Shown: positions 8,311-17,220, counted from the first letter of the stretch. The stretch is DNA of 64,000 nt from Kribbella sp. VKM Ac-2568 (GCF_004345365.1 NZ_SLVF01000020.1:1-64000); one strand, 5' to 3'. Notes: a model not told the origin generated them from the sequence alone. Translations and numbers: made by a program.

Positions 8311-8808
8311 TCAGGTGTCCTGTGGCTCGGCCCAATCACCGTTGGCCACGATCGCGAGATCGTCGAGGTCGAGGTTCCTGCCGGATTCGGTGCGCGGACC
8401 GATCACCACAGGCTCGCCGGTACCTCGTTCCACCAGGCGCAGCGGCCCGCCTTCTTCTGCCTGCAGGTGCTTGTTGCCCCACTGCATGAGCGCGAAGACG
8501 GCGGGCAGCAGGTCACGGCCCCTGTCGGTCAGGTGGTACTCGTCGCGGGTGCGCTTGCCCGGCTCCCGGTAGGGCTGCTTGGTGAACAGTCCGAGCTCGG
8601 TGAGTTCCTTGAGCCGCGCCGCCACGATCGCATCGGTGACCCTCGTACGCCGGGCGAAGTCGTCGAACCGGGTCGTGCCGTAGAGGGCCTCGCGAAGGAT
8701 CAGCATCGACGACCGGGTGCCGATGACATCCATCGCGAGCGCGATCGAGCAGATCTCCAGCCGCCACGTACTCCGATCGGCCAGCACACCTTCGAACGTG
8801 ATCGCCAT
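8311..8808 (-). CDS. HxlR/MarR-like winged-helix transcription regulator
   Basis: 165 residues. The HxlR pattern is clear: ALAMDVIGTRSSMLILREAL, then FDDFARRTRVTDAIVAARLKEL as the recognition helix, then the wing DEYHLTDRGRDLLPAV. ATG 8808 is chosen over an upstream ATG at 8853 because GAGGTGG lies before it and the later start avoids overlap with the divergent MFS gene at 8844. The 35-base gap between the two starts means that binding here would control both, so autoregulation and control of the exporter are likely by analogy with the family. Confidence 0.87.
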   Translation of the reverse strand: MAITFEGVLADRSTWRLEICSIALAMDVIGTRSSMLILREALYGTTRFDDFARRTRVTDAIVAARLKELTELGLFTKQPYREPGKRTRDEYHLTDRGRDLLPAVFALMQWGNKHLQAEEGGPLRLVERGTGEPVVIGPRTESGRNLDLDDLAIVANGDWAEPQDT

Positions 8809-8843
8809 GACTTCATCCACCTCGTAACCGCAAGGAGCTTCTC

Positions 8844-10151
8844 GTGTCATCATCTCAGGTCTCCACCACGGCGCCGGCCAGCCGGCGCCGTCCGCTCCTG
8901 CCCGCCGGACTGGCGTTGGCGGGCGCGGCGATCACGTTCACGAGCCTGTACCTCGCGGCAGGTGCGCTGACGCCGTTGCTCGTGGTCTACAAGGAGCAGT
9001 GGAACTTTCCCCCTTCGCTTCTCACGGTGGCGTTCGCCGTCTACGCGATCGGTTTCCTCGCCGCGGTCCTGACCGTCGGGTCGCTGTCCGACCACATCGG
9101 CCGGCGCCCGGTTCTGATCGGCGCACTCATCGTTCAGGTCGCGTCGAACCTGCTGTTCCTCGTGGCCAGTGACATCGGCTGGGTGATCGCCGGTCGCATC
9201 GTGCAAGGCGTTGCCAGCGGCGCGGCGACAACTGCCTTCACCGCGGCGCTCGTCGAACTCTCTCCGCCCAGCCGGAAGAGACTGGGCATGATCCTCGGCA
9301 GCGTCGGCCTGACCGGTGGCCTCGGTTTCGGCTCCTTGCTGGCCGGCCTGGCGATCCAGCTCACGACCGCGGCGAACACCATCATCTTCGTCGTCCTCAC
9401 CATCGTCACGATCCTCGGCACCGTCGTCGTCGCCCTGTCTCCCGAGAGTGTGACCCGCTCACCGGGTGCGCTCCGCTCGCTGATCCCGCGGATCGCCTTC
9501 CCGCCCGCCACCCGCCGGGAGTTCGCCGCGGCGGCGCCCGTCGTGGCCGCGGTCTGGATGCTCGCGGGACTCTCGGGTGGGATCGCGCCGAACATGGTTC
9601 GCAGCGTCTTCCATCTGAACAGCGGCCTGCTCAACGGCCTGGCCGGCTTCATCGCGCCGGCCACCTCGGCCGTCATCGGACTGGCGTTCGCCCGCGTCGA
9701 CGCCCGGCGCGCGATGACCATCGGCATCTACGCGTCCATCATCGGGGCCATCGGCATCATCAGCGGCGTGTACGCCGGAAGCCTGGCCGTCATGATCCTC
9801 GGACAGGCCATCGCCGGTGTCGGCTTCGGCGCATCCTTCACCGCGGCCCTCCGCCTCATCTTCCCGCTCGCGGCGGAGCACCAACGCGCTGGAGTCGTCG
9901 GCGGGATCTACTTGGTCTCGTACGTCGCTCTCGGCCTCCCCATCGTCATCGAAGGGCAACTGACCGGCCCCCTCGGCGAGATCCCGGCAGTCACCTGGTA
10001 CACCGCAGCGGCCATCCTCCTCGCCCTGATCAGCCTCATCGCCCAACTCCGCCTGAAGCGCAGTACCCCCAGTGTCAGTGGAACAACTAGCAGCTCCGTA
10101 CTGCGAACCAGCGACGCGCGCACACCGGAGCGAGACGACATCCCCGCATGA
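8844..10151 (+). CDS. Major facilitator superfamily transporter
   Basis: A 435-residue integral membrane protein with about 12 hydrophobic segments. MFS motif A appears as GSLSDHIGRRPVL after the second segment, and a GSVGLTGGLGFGSLLAGL glycine-rich helix fits motif C of drug/proton antiporters. The start is GTG 8844 with AAGGAG 6 bases before. The C-terminal 30 residues are polar and cytoplasmic. Its divergent neighbour is an HxlR regulator, a common pairing for small-molecule efflux. The exported compound cannot be told. Confidence 0.9.
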   Translation: MSSSQVSTTAPASRRRPLLPAGLALAGAAITFTSLYLAAGALTPLLVVYKEQWNFPPSLLTVAFAVYAIGFLAAVLTVGSLSDHIGRRPVLIGALIVQVASNLLFLVASDIGWVIAGRIVQGVASGAATTAFTAALVELSPPSRKRLGMILGSVGLTGGLGFGSLLAGLAIQLTTAANTIIFVVLTIVTILGTVVVALSPESVTRSPGALRSLIPRIAFPPATRREFAAAAPVVAAVWMLAGLSGGIAPNMVRSVFHLNSGLLNGLAGFIAPATSAVIGLAFARVDARRAMTIGIYASIIGAIGIISGVYAGSLAVMILGQAIAGVGFGASFTAALRLIFPLAAEHQRAGVVGGIYLVSYVALGLPIVIEGQLTGPLGEIPAVTWYTAAAILLALISLIAQLRLKRSTPSVSGTTSSSVLRTSDARTPERDDIPA

Positions 10152-10199
10152 CCACCACCGACTGAGGTCGGCGAGCGCGGCCGGTACCCGGCGCATAAA

Positions 10200-10214
10200 G
10201 TTGCCAAAGGCAAC
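10200..10214. terminator. Short hairpin between convergent genes
   Basis: GTTGCC-AAA-GGCAAC forms a 6-base-pair stem with a 3-base loop, immediately after the MFS gene and before the stop of the convergent secreted-protein gene. There is no clear T-run, so this is a weak terminator candidate. Confidence 0.3.
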
Positions 10215-10215
10215 G

Positions 10216-10701
10216 TCAGGTGGGCCCACCGGCGTGACAGTGGTTCGAACAGTTCACACGCACCTTGGCCTGGGCGACGAAGTCTCCTACGTCGTTCTGG
10301 ACGCGGAGCAAATACTTGCCGTTGGGGATGCCGCCGAACTCGATGGGTTCGGCAGAGCGGGCGGGCACCGTCACGACGTAGTCGTAGTGGGTGTCGCCCC
10401 CGGTGATTGGGACCATGTAGTCCTTGGTCGTCTTGTTGGGGTTGCGCAGTTTGGCCACGACTCCGGCACCTTCGGCGGGGTAACACGTGACCCGTGCCTT
10501 GCCGAGTGCGGGCGGCCGGGAAGCCTGGGCCGACACGTGCTCGGTCGTCTGGGCTGCCGCGGGCGTGCCGCCCGCCGCGAGTAGACCTACCGCCATCGTC
10601 GAGACCAGCAGACCGCCGATGAGCGGACGTCGTCGTGTTGTCGTCATTGCTTTCGCAACAGAGATCGCCGCAAGTGCGAACGGTCTTCGAGGCTGATACA
10701 T
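10216..10701 (-). CDS. Secreted protein of unknown function
   Basis: 161 residues, with ATG 10701 supported by AGGAG 7 bases upstream. A long N-terminal region of about 18 residues precedes a signal peptide (TTTRRRPLIGGLL, then a hydrophobic core and TPAAAQ). The mature part of about 110 residues is beta-rich, with three cysteines: RVTCYPAEGAG near its start and VRVNCSNHC at its end, which could form disulfides outside the cell. I recognise no family. It is divergent from the Gfo/Idh gene. Confidence 0.7.
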   Translation of the reverse strand: MYQPRRPFALAAISVAKAMTTTRRRPLIGGLLVSTMAVGLLAAGGTPAAAQTTEHVSAQASRPPALGKARVTCYPAEGAGVVAKLRNPNKTTKDYMVPITGGDTHYDYVVTVPARSAEPIEFGGIPNGKYLLRVQNDVGDFVAQAKVRVNCSNHCHAGGPT

Positions 10702-10909
10702 GTCAAGCTCCTGACGGTTGTCGCCGGCAACGCCGGCTACCAGTCTTGATGCGCGCGACATGCCGGAAGTTGCGAGCCGGCCGCTGTCATGAGCAGCAGG
10801 ACCGCCGGACCACTTGGTGGAAGTCGGGCAGCACGGTCGGTGCATCTCGGCTACGGTGGATCGCGGTTGGCCGTTGGATATTCACGCGACCTCGTGCGAG
10901 GAGGAGAAG

Positions 10910-11926
10910 GTGTCGAAGCCGCTCAAGATCGCGGTACTGGGGTTCTGGCATGTTCATGCGAAGGACTACGCCCGGCAGACCCAGGAGCATCCCGGCACGG
11001 AGCTCGTCGCGGTGTGGGATGACGACCTGGCGCTGGGCGAGGCCGGTGCGGAGCAGTTCGGCGTTCCGTTCACCGCGGATCTCGAGGCACTGCTGGGCCG
11101 TGACGACCTCGATGGTGTCGTCATCAGCACGGCCACGAACGTTCATCGCGACCTGATGGTCAGGGCGGCGAAGGCGGGCAAGCACATCTTCACCGAGAAG
11201 GTGCTCGCGCCGACCGTGACCGAGGCGGAGGAGATCATCGCCGCGGCCGACGACAACGGCGTCAAGCTCGTAGTCTCCCTGCCCCGGCTCGCGCACGGCT
11301 ACACGCAGGCGATCCGTGACGTGATCGGCGCCAGCGGGCTCGGACGGCTCACCTACGGCCGGGTCCGGCTCTCCCACGACGGGGCTGTTCCGCGGGATGG
11401 AAACGAAGGCTGGCTGCCCCAGCGCTTCTTCGACCGGGAGACCGCCATCGGTGGAGCCCTGACCGACCTCGGCTGCCATCCGGTCTACCTGATCCAGCTG
11501 TTCCTCGGCGCCGACCCCGAGACCGTCAGCGCGACCTATCGCTCCGTGAACGGTCGCGGCCTGGAGGACAACGCCGTCGTCACCGTCGGCTATCGCGACC
11601 AGAAGATCGGCGTGATCGAGGCAGGGTTCGCCAGCCGGAACCCCTTCACGATCGAGATCTTCGGCACCGACGGCAGCCTGACCTACACCGAGACAGGCAA
11701 CGTACTGCGGGTCTCGGGGCCGGCGTTCGGCGGCAACGACCAGCAATTGCCGGTGCCGGAACATGGCAACGATCCCTTCGCCCAGTGGGTCGACCACATC
11801 ACCAACGACACCCGGGCGGATGACAACCTGGCCCGGGCAGTGGAGCTGACCCGGATGGTTGCCGCTGCCAACGAATCCGCGGCGCAGGGCCGCTCTGTCC
11901 CGTACTCCGCGTCGGACGGCGTCTGA
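10910..11926 (+). CDS. Gfo/Idh/MocA family oxidoreductase
   Basis: 338 residues. The N-terminal NAD(P) fold starts KIAVLGFWHVHAKDYA, and the family's EKP-like motif appears as TEKVLAPTVTEAEE at about 100-113. The C-terminal beta-sheet domain includes GGALTDLGCHPVYLIQLF, with the histidine usually near the active site. GTG 10910 follows GGAGGAG; an upstream ATG at 10814 would add 32 residues before the first strand and is rejected. The family oxidises or reduces sugars, inositols and related polyols. A second member follows 48 bases downstream, so the two probably act in one pathway; no sugar transporter is adjacent. Confidence 0.9.
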   Translation: MSKPLKIAVLGFWHVHAKDYARQTQEHPGTELVAVWDDDLALGEAGAEQFGVPFTADLEALLGRDDLDGVVISTATNVHRDLMVRAAKAGKHIFTEKVLAPTVTEAEEIIAAADDNGVKLVVSLPRLAHGYTQAIRDVIGASGLGRLTYGRVRLSHDGAVPRDGNEGWLPQRFFDRETAIGGALTDLGCHPVYLIQLFLGADPETVSATYRSVNGRGLEDNAVVTVGYRDQKIGVIEAGFASRNPFTIEIFGTDGSLTYTETGNVLRVSGPAFGGNDQQLPVPEHGNDPFAQWVDHITNDTRADDNLARAVELTRMVAAANESAAQGRSVPYSASDGV

Positions 11927-11974
11927 CCTTCCCACCCTTCCTCACCACCCCAGGCAACCGAGGAGAAGACTGCT

Positions 11975-12973
11975 ATGCCTCAGATCAAGGTCGGGCTCAT
12001 CGGGGGTGGTGGCATCGCGGCCGCCCACATCCGTGGCTATCGGGAGCACGCCGAGAGGATCGGCATCACCGCCGTGGCCGACGCAGTGGAGCAGACGGCG
12101 GTGGACCGCGGCGGCGAGCTGGGCGCCACGCCGTACACCGACTATCACACTATGCTCGAAGCCGAGGACCTCGACGCGGTCGACATCTGCCTGCCCCACC
12201 ACCTGCACAGGGACGCGATCGTCGCCGCTGCCCAGGCCGGCAAGCACATCTTGTGCGAGAAGCCGCTCTGCCTCACCGCGGACGAAGCGGCGGACGTCCG
12301 GGCGGCAGTGCGGACCAACGACGTGACGCTCATGTGCGCGCACAACCAGCTGTTCCTGCCGGCCGTGGCCAAGGCGAAGGAGTTGCTGGACGCCGGAACC
12401 ATCGGCGCCGTCTACGAGGTCCGGACCACCGACAGTTTCTACAACAACTTCGATCCGGCCAACATGGGCTGGCGCGCGAGCAGCAAGACGAGCGGTGGTG
12501 GCGAGCTGATCGACACCGGGTACCACCCGACGTACCTGATGCTGCACCTCGCCGGCGGCTCCCCGGTCGAGGCCACGGCGATGTTGTCGACCCACCGGCT
12601 GAAGTTCATGGAGGGCGAGGATTCCGCGCAGGTGCTGATCAGGTTCGACAACGGCGTCGTCGGCCAGCTCGTGACCAGCTGGGCCTACCAGCCCGCCGCC
12701 GTCACCGAGCGCTTCTCTGTCGTCGGGGAGCTCGGATCCCTGCACAGCAACGGCAACTCGCTGACCTACCAGCTCCGGTCCGGTGAGACCGACACCTTCG
12801 ACCTGGAGCCGGTCGACACCTTCGTCGCCGAGGTCGGTCACTTCGCCGATTCCCTGATCAACAAGACCCGTCCGCTGCATACGGACGAGGAGGGCATCGC
12901 AGTACTCGGGATCCTCCTGGCCGCCTATGAAGGCGCGCGGACGAAGACCATCGCCCCTGTCCTCCAGACCTAG
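11975..12973 (+). CDS. Gfo/Idh/MocA family oxidoreductase
   Basis: 332 residues. The nucleotide motif is VGLIGGGGIAAAHI; the family EKP motif is exact (CEKPLCLTADEA), giving the lysine that contacts substrate and cofactor. The C-terminal domain has GGGELIDTGYHPTYLMLHL, with the catalytic-type histidine. The ribosome site is GAGGAGAAG before ATG 11975. It is clearly homologous to the preceding gene but has a standard EKP, where the upstream protein has EKV. Co-transcription with that gene is likely. Confidence 0.92.
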   Translation: MPQIKVGLIGGGGIAAAHIRGYREHAERIGITAVADAVEQTAVDRGGELGATPYTDYHTMLEAEDLDAVDICLPHHLHRDAIVAAAQAGKHILCEKPLCLTADEAADVRAAVRTNDVTLMCAHNQLFLPAVAKAKELLDAGTIGAVYEVRTTDSFYNNFDPANMGWRASSKTSGGGELIDTGYHPTYLMLHLAGGSPVEATAMLSTHRLKFMEGEDSAQVLIRFDNGVVGQLVTSWAYQPAAVTERFSVVGELGSLHSNGNSLTYQLRSGETDTFDLEPVDTFVAEVGHFADSLINKTRPLHTDEEGIAVLGILLAAYEGARTKTIAPVLQT

Positions 12974-13090
12974 TGTCCCGCCGACCAGATCCTCGACACC
13001 CTCGCCGCATCCTGCCGGCGAATTGCCGACTCACGACACCAGGCACTCGCGAACTCGAAGGTGCTCAGCAGCTGACGGGCTCGCGTGACA

Positions 13091-13795
13091 TCAGGAGGTC
13101 TTGTGGCGGGCGCCGCCCTCAAGGTGGACTGTCTCGCCGGAGATGAAGCCCGCGCGGAGTAGCCACATCACCGTGTCGACGACGTCGTCGGACTCGCCGT
13201 ACCGTCCGACCAGCGTTCCAGCGGCACTCTTGCTCAGCAAGCCGGCCTTGCCGTCGCCCAACCGGTCCCAGGCACCCGAGTCGACGACACCGGGCGAGAT
13301 GGCGTTGACCCGCACCGGGGCGAGGTCCGCCGCGAGATGGCGAGCGACGTACTCGACCGCACCGTTGGTCACCCCCTTGACCAGCGAGCCTGGTCCCGGC
13401 CGCCACCCGACGACCCCGGAGAACAACACGATCGACCCGTTCGGCCGCAGCACCGGCGCGAAGTGCTTGGCGACCAGCATCGGTCCGATCACCTTCGCCG
13501 TGAACGCGGCGATCAGCTTGTCGTGATCCAGTTCGACAGCCCGAACGTCGTGCGGCGCCGAACCGGTCGTCACGATGTGGTCGATCCCATCCGTGAGCCG
13601 CGTGGCCGCGGCGGCCATCGTCGTCTCGTCCTGCAGATCGATTCGCACCGCGGTCGCGTCGATCCCGGCCGCCAGCGCCTCGGCGGCAGCCAGATCACGT
13701 GCACCGATCACCACCTCGTACCCGTCGTTCACCGCACGCCGCGCGACTGCCGCCCCCAGCGCCCGTGCACCGCCGATGACCAGGATCCGTTCCAC
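13091..13795 (-). CDS. SDR-family protein lacking the YxxxK catalytic pair
   Basis: 234 residues with a Rossmann fold: RILVIGGARALGAAVARR at the N-terminus, then an NAG-like TTGSAP. The expected YxxxK site reads SLVKGVTNGAVEYV, with lysine and asparagine where tyrosine and lysine should be, so classical hydride-transfer catalysis is doubtful. GTG 13795 is preferred: it starts right at the first strand and lies 8 bases after AGGGAG. GTG 13804 and ATG 13828 are possible. It is divergent from an HxlR regulator, with a palindrome between. A similar catalytic loss occurs in the SDR at 30314-31066. Confidence 0.82.
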   Translation of the reverse strand: MERILVIGGARALGAAVARRAVNDGYEVVIGARDLAAAEALAAGIDATAVRIDLQDETTMAAAATRLTDGIDHIVTTGSAPHDVRAVELDHDKLIAAFTAKVIGPMLVAKHFAPVLRPNGSIVLFSGVVGWRPGPGSLVKGVTNGAVEYVARHLAADLAPVRVNAISPGVVDSGAWDRLGDGKAGLLSKSAAGTLVGRYGESDDVVDTVMWLLRAGFISGETVHLEGGARHKTS

Positions 13796-13839
13796 TTTCG
13801 TCACTCCCTCTCGTAGGATGGATCTCACGGTATGGATTT

Positions 13840-13851
13840 GATACCGGTATC
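13840..13851. promoter_or_regulatory. Palindromic operator GATACCGGTATC
   Basis: A perfect 12-base palindrome in the 78-base gap between the divergent SDR and HxlR genes. A third half-site (GGTAT at 13829-13833) lies 6 bases before it. This is a likely binding site for the adjacent HxlR protein. Confidence 0.6.
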
Positions 13852-13873
13852 TTCAACGGAACTGGGAGCACCC

Positions 13874-14251
13874 ATGGGCAAGGCGTACAACGTGATGGCG
13901 GCGACCTGTCCGAGCCGAACCGTGCTCCACCGCATCGGCGCCCGCTGGACCGTGTTCGTCGTCAACGCCCTCGCCGACGGCCCCCGCCGCTTCACCGACC
14001 TCAAAGCACACATCCAAGGCATCACCCCGAAGGTCCTGACCGAGACCCTCCGCTCCCTCGAAGTCGACGGCCTGATCAGCCGGCACGAGTACGCCGAAAA
14101 CCCGCCACATGTCGAATACGCCCTGACACCACTAGGACGCTCCCTCCTGGTCCCGCTCCGCGCCGTACGACTCTGGGCCGAACAACACGTCCCCGACATC
14201 GAAGCCGCCCGGGCCCGTCACGAGGACCAGACGTACGCCGACACGGTGTGA
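13874..14251 (+). CDS. HxlR-family transcription regulator
   Basis: 125 residues, starting at ATG 13874 after GGGAG. It shows the family's N-terminal cysteine (AATCPSR), then VLHRIGARWTVFVVNAL, the recognition region RFTDLKAHIQGITPKVLTETLRSLE and the wing HVEYALTPLGRSLL. The single N-terminal cysteine is the redox or aldehyde sensor position in several HxlR proteins. It most likely represses the divergent SDR gene and itself through the palindrome between them. Its 3' end abuts an IS630 fragment. Confidence 0.9.
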   Translation: MGKAYNVMAATCPSRTVLHRIGARWTVFVVNALADGPRRFTDLKAHIQGITPKVLTETLRSLEVDGLISRHEYAENPPHVEYALTPLGRSLLVPLRAVRLWAEQHVPDIEAARARHEDQTYADTV

Positions 14252-14278
14252 ATGGGCGAGTCATGCTGGGCGCGCGGC

Positions 14279-14379
14279 TCAACCTGGTCGAACGCTGGTT
14301 CGCCGAACTCACCAACCGCAGACTCCGCCGCTCCGCCCACCGCAGCATCACCGAACTCGAAGCCGACGTCCGCCAATGG
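14279..14379 (+). mobile_element. IS630-family transposase fragment
   Basis: About 34 codons encode LNLVERWFAELTNRR and SAHRSITELEADVRQW, the conserved segment near the C-terminus of IS630 transposases that includes the third catalytic glutamate (VERWF). The N-terminal domains and the final residues are missing. Homology ends at TGG 14377-14379, exactly where homology to the ABC ATPase on the other strand begins. No terminal inverted repeats were found. Confidence 0.85.
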
Positions 14380-15182
14380 AGCTTGATCAGCTTGTACGGC
14401 GACACGGGGGTGGCCAGCGAGTTCAGGTCACCGTCGTAGCGGACCCGGCTCCGATCGATCAGGATCACTCGCCGGCACAACGACGCCACATCGGCCATGT
14501 AGTGGCTGGTGAGCAGAACCGTCGCGCCGGTTCGGACCGCGTAGTCCGCGACGAATCGGCGTAGCGCGGCCGCCGCGGACACGTCGAGTCCGAGCGTCGG
14601 CTCGTCCAGGAACAGCACCTTCGGCCGGTACACCAGGGTCGTGGCGAGCCCGGCCCGCATCCGTTCGCCCAGACTCAGGGCGCGCACCTGCCGGTCCAGC
14701 AACGACTCGAGGCCGAGCATGCCGACCAGTTCGGCGACGTTGGCGCGGAAGTCGGCGTGCGATACCTCGTACAGAAGCTGTTGGTAGCGCAAGGAGTCCA
14801 TCACCGTCAGTTCGGCGGGACCACCGATAGGTTGGCTGCCTCGGACGAGGGCGATCTTCTTGAGGTAGTCGTGCTGCCGTCGCCAGGGCACAAAGCCGAG
14901 CACCCGGGCTTCACCGACAGTCGGATGCAAGATGCCGGACAGGATCTTCATCGTCGTGGTCTTCCCTGCGCCATTGGGACCGATGAACCCGACGACCTCG
15001 CCGGCATGGAGATCGAAGGACACCTCGGCTACCGCTTCGATCTCCCGGTACTCGCGTTTCACCGCCGAACGCCACGCCGCCCGCAGCCCTGCCTCCCGCA
15101 CCGGCGCGCGGTACGTCATACCGAGTCGTCGCACCGAAACAACTGGTCCGGACTCACTGTCGGTGACCCCATCTGTCCTCAT
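14380..15182 (-). pseudogene. ABC transporter ATPase, 3'-truncated by the IS630 remnant
   Basis: About 268 recognisable residues of an ABC-2-type export ATPase: Walker A GPNGAGKTTT (68-77), signature LSLGERMRAG (169-178), Walker B VLFLDEPTLGLD (189-200) and switch histidine TSHYM (225-229). Homology stops after SPYKLIKL. The frame then runs about 100 more codons antisense to the transposase fragment and HxlR gene, to a stop at 14076. The membrane subunits that usually follow are missing. The nucleotide-binding core is intact, but transport is unlikely. The start at 15182 leaves only 20 bases to the divergent MerR-like gene. Confidence 0.85.
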
Positions 15183-15202
15183 AGGCTCAAACTAGGAGCT
15201 TC

Positions 15203-15982
15203 ATGCAAGCTGAAGGGTTAGGGAGATCGCTTGTGCCAGATGACGCTTCAGGCGCTGCCAAAAGCCTGCGCCGTAGGTCAAACCCCCGGACGCAGCTGCG
15301 GCCGATCGACCTGGCCCGGATGGCCGGCCTCGGCGTCACCCAGATCCGCACGTACGAGCGGGTCGGCTTCCTGCCGGCGGCAGAGCGTCGGGCCAACGGT
15401 TACCGCCGCTACTCGGCCGACCACGTCGAGGCACTCCGGGTCTCGAGGATCTTGATCGACGGCTACGGCTGGCAGGGCGCCCTCGAGGTCATGCGCGCCG
15501 TTCATCTCGGCGATCGCCCGACCGCCTTTGCCCTCGTCAACTCGCGGCATGCGGCACTCGACAGCCAACGCATCCGGATCGCCGCGGCCCTCGAGGCCAC
15601 CGACGCGGTACTGCGCCGATCCAGGCAGGTCTCGCAGGCGCGCGGCCGAGCGGCGGTCCGAATCAAGGCAGCCGCAAGGACCGTCGGCGTGAGACCTTCC
15701 GCCGTGCGCTTCTGGGAACGTCAGGGACTGCTCCACCCCACACGTGAGCCGTCGACCGAATACCGCCTGTACGACGCCGAGCAACTCGGCCGGCTCAATG
15801 TGATCGCTCTGCTCCGAGATGTCGGCTACCGCTTCGACGCGATCCGCCAGGTCCTCGACGAGCTGGCCGGTGGCCGCCCCGACCAGATCCGGCACGCCCT
15901 CGACGAACGGCTCGAGACACTGAACCAGACGACCTGGTTATGCATCACCGCCACCAGCGCCTTGCGCAACTACCTGGATTAG
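15203..15982 (+). CDS. Regulator with two tandem MerR-type DNA-binding domains
   Basis: 259 residues; ATG 15203 follows TAGGAG by 4 bases. The first MerR domain spans about 33-105 (LRPIDLARMAGLGVTQIRTYE, then GYRRYSADHVEALR). The second spans about 160-225 (AARTVGVRPSAVRFWE, then YRLYDAEQLGRLN). Ordinary MerR proteins have one such domain and dimerise; two in one chain suggest binding as an internal pseudo-dimer. The C-terminus (about 35 residues) is short, with no obvious ligand domain. Its divergent neighbour is the broken ABC ATPase, so it may have lost its original target. Confidence 0.85.
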   Translation: MQAEGLGRSLVPDDASGAAKSLRRRSNPRTQLRPIDLARMAGLGVTQIRTYERVGFLPAAERRANGYRRYSADHVEALRVSRILIDGYGWQGALEVMRAVHLGDRPTAFALVNSRHAALDSQRIRIAAALEATDAVLRRSRQVSQARGRAAVRIKAAARTVGVRPSAVRFWERQGLLHPTREPSTEYRLYDAEQLGRLNVIALLRDVGYRFDAIRQVLDELAGGRPDQIRHALDERLETLNQTTWLCITATSALRNYLD

Positions 15983-16063
15983 GCACTGCCCGACGCCGGT
16001 CGAAATCGTTAGGCTGGCCAAGACACTCTGGGCCGCCCCACACCGATCAAACGGAGGCACGGA

Positions 16064-16888
16064 ATGGGAACGATCACGACCAGCGACGGCATCGAGATCT
16101 TCTTCAAGGATTGGGGAAGCGGCCAGCCGATCGTCTTCAGTCACGGATGGCCGCTATCGGCCGACGACTGGGACAACCAGATGCTGTTCTTCCTGCAGCA
16201 GGGGTATCGCGTCGTCGCTCATGACCGTCGTGGTCACGGCCGGTCCACGCAGACCGCCGACGGCCACGACATGGACCACTACGCGGACGACCTGGCTGCT
16301 GTCGTCGAGCATCTCGACCTGCACGAGGCCATCCACGTCGGCCACTCGACCGGTGGCGGGGAGGTCACTCACTACCTGGCCCGGCACGGCGAGAGCCGGG
16401 CCGTCAAAGCCGCGCTGATCAGCGCGGTGCCACCGCTGATGCTGAAGACCGACGCCAACCCGGACGGCCTGCCGAAGGAGGTCTTCGACGATCTGCAGGC
16501 ACAACTGGCCGCGAACCGCTCGGAGTTCTACCGCGCGTTGCCGACCGGGCCGTTCTACGGGTACAACCGGCCGGGCGTCGAGTCGTCCGAGGCGATCATC
16601 GCGAACTGGTGGCGCCAGGGCATGATGGGCGGCGCGAAGGCCCACTACGACGGCATCGTCGCCTTCTCCCAGACCGATTTCACCGAAGACCTGAAGAAGA
16701 TCACCATCCCGGTGCTGGTGATCCACAGTGAGGACGACCAGATCGTGCCTTACATCGCAGCAGGCCCCCGATCGGCGGAGCTCCTGGCGAACGGGACCCT
16801 CAAGACCTACAAGGACTTCCCGCACGGCATGCCGACCACCCAGGCTGACGCCGTCAACGCCGACCTGCTCGCCTTCTTCCAGTCCTGA
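16064..16888 (+). CDS. Alpha/beta hydrolase, cofactor-free haloperoxidase/arylesterase type
   Basis: 274 residues. The oxyanion motif is FSHGWPLSADDW, the nucleophile elbow GHSTGGGEV (Ser about 98), the acid is in HSEDDQIVPY (Asp about 228) and the histidine in KDFPHGMP (about 256). Length and motifs match non-haem chloroperoxidases, which are really esterases with perhydrolase activity. GGAGG precedes ATG 16064 by about 7 bases. It looks like a single-gene unit. Its final codons begin a 20-base tandem repeat that continues past the stop. Confidence 0.92.
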   Translation: MGTITTSDGIEIFFKDWGSGQPIVFSHGWPLSADDWDNQMLFFLQQGYRVVAHDRRGHGRSTQTADGHDMDHYADDLAAVVEHLDLHEAIHVGHSTGGGEVTHYLARHGESRAVKAALISAVPPLMLKTDANPDGLPKEVFDDLQAQLAANRSEFYRALPTGPFYGYNRPGVESSEAIIANWWRQGMMGGAKAHYDGIVAFSQTDFTEDLKKITIPVLVIHSEDDQIVPYIAAGPRSAELLANGTLKTYKDFPHGMPTTQADAVNADLLAFFQS

Positions 16889-16937
16889 CAGGCAGGCTCC
16901 AGTCCTGACCGGCTGTATCCAGCCCTGACGAACCCTT
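16878..16937. repeat. Three 20-base tandem repeats across a stop codon
   Basis: TCCAGTCCTGAC begins at 16878 and 16898, and TCCAGCCCTGAC at 16918, exactly 20 bases apart. The first copy contains the end and stop codon of the hydrolase gene. Replication slippage is the simple explanation. Confidence 0.8.
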
Positions 16938-17220
16938 TGGCACGGGACACTGGTCCCCGCTGGCCGAGTCGTTCGAAGGGGTGTTCGTGGTGATCACCGG
17001 GGCAAGCTTCCCCACGCCGGATTTCATCAAGGTGTCGCCGAATCCTGACGTGTGGGATCAGCATGCGCGCTTCGCCGAGATCCAGGCGGACGGGGCGAAC
17101 CGGGCGCTGGCCCGGCTGGACGTACCGCTCGACGACGTGTCGACGGTCGACGGCCGGGCCCAGGCGTTCCCGCACAGGACGGCTTCGACCAGCACGTGGG
17201 GACCAAGCAGCAACTGCTGA
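16909..17220 (+). other. Open frame of unknown nature, possible gene remnant
   Basis: Between the hydrolase and peroxidase genes (367 bases) one frame is open from 16909 to 17220 with protein-like composition (GHWSPLAESFEGVFVVITG, then DVWDQHARFAEIQADGANRA). There is no ribosome site or good start codon, and from about 17165 another frame looks as plausible. I do not recognise the family. It may be the decayed end of a lost gene. Confidence 0.3.

Noticed and set aside
10814..10909. Longer N-terminus for the Gfo/Idh protein
   Set aside because: The extra 32 residues precede the first strand of the Rossmann fold, and the GGAGGAG site belongs to GTG 10910.
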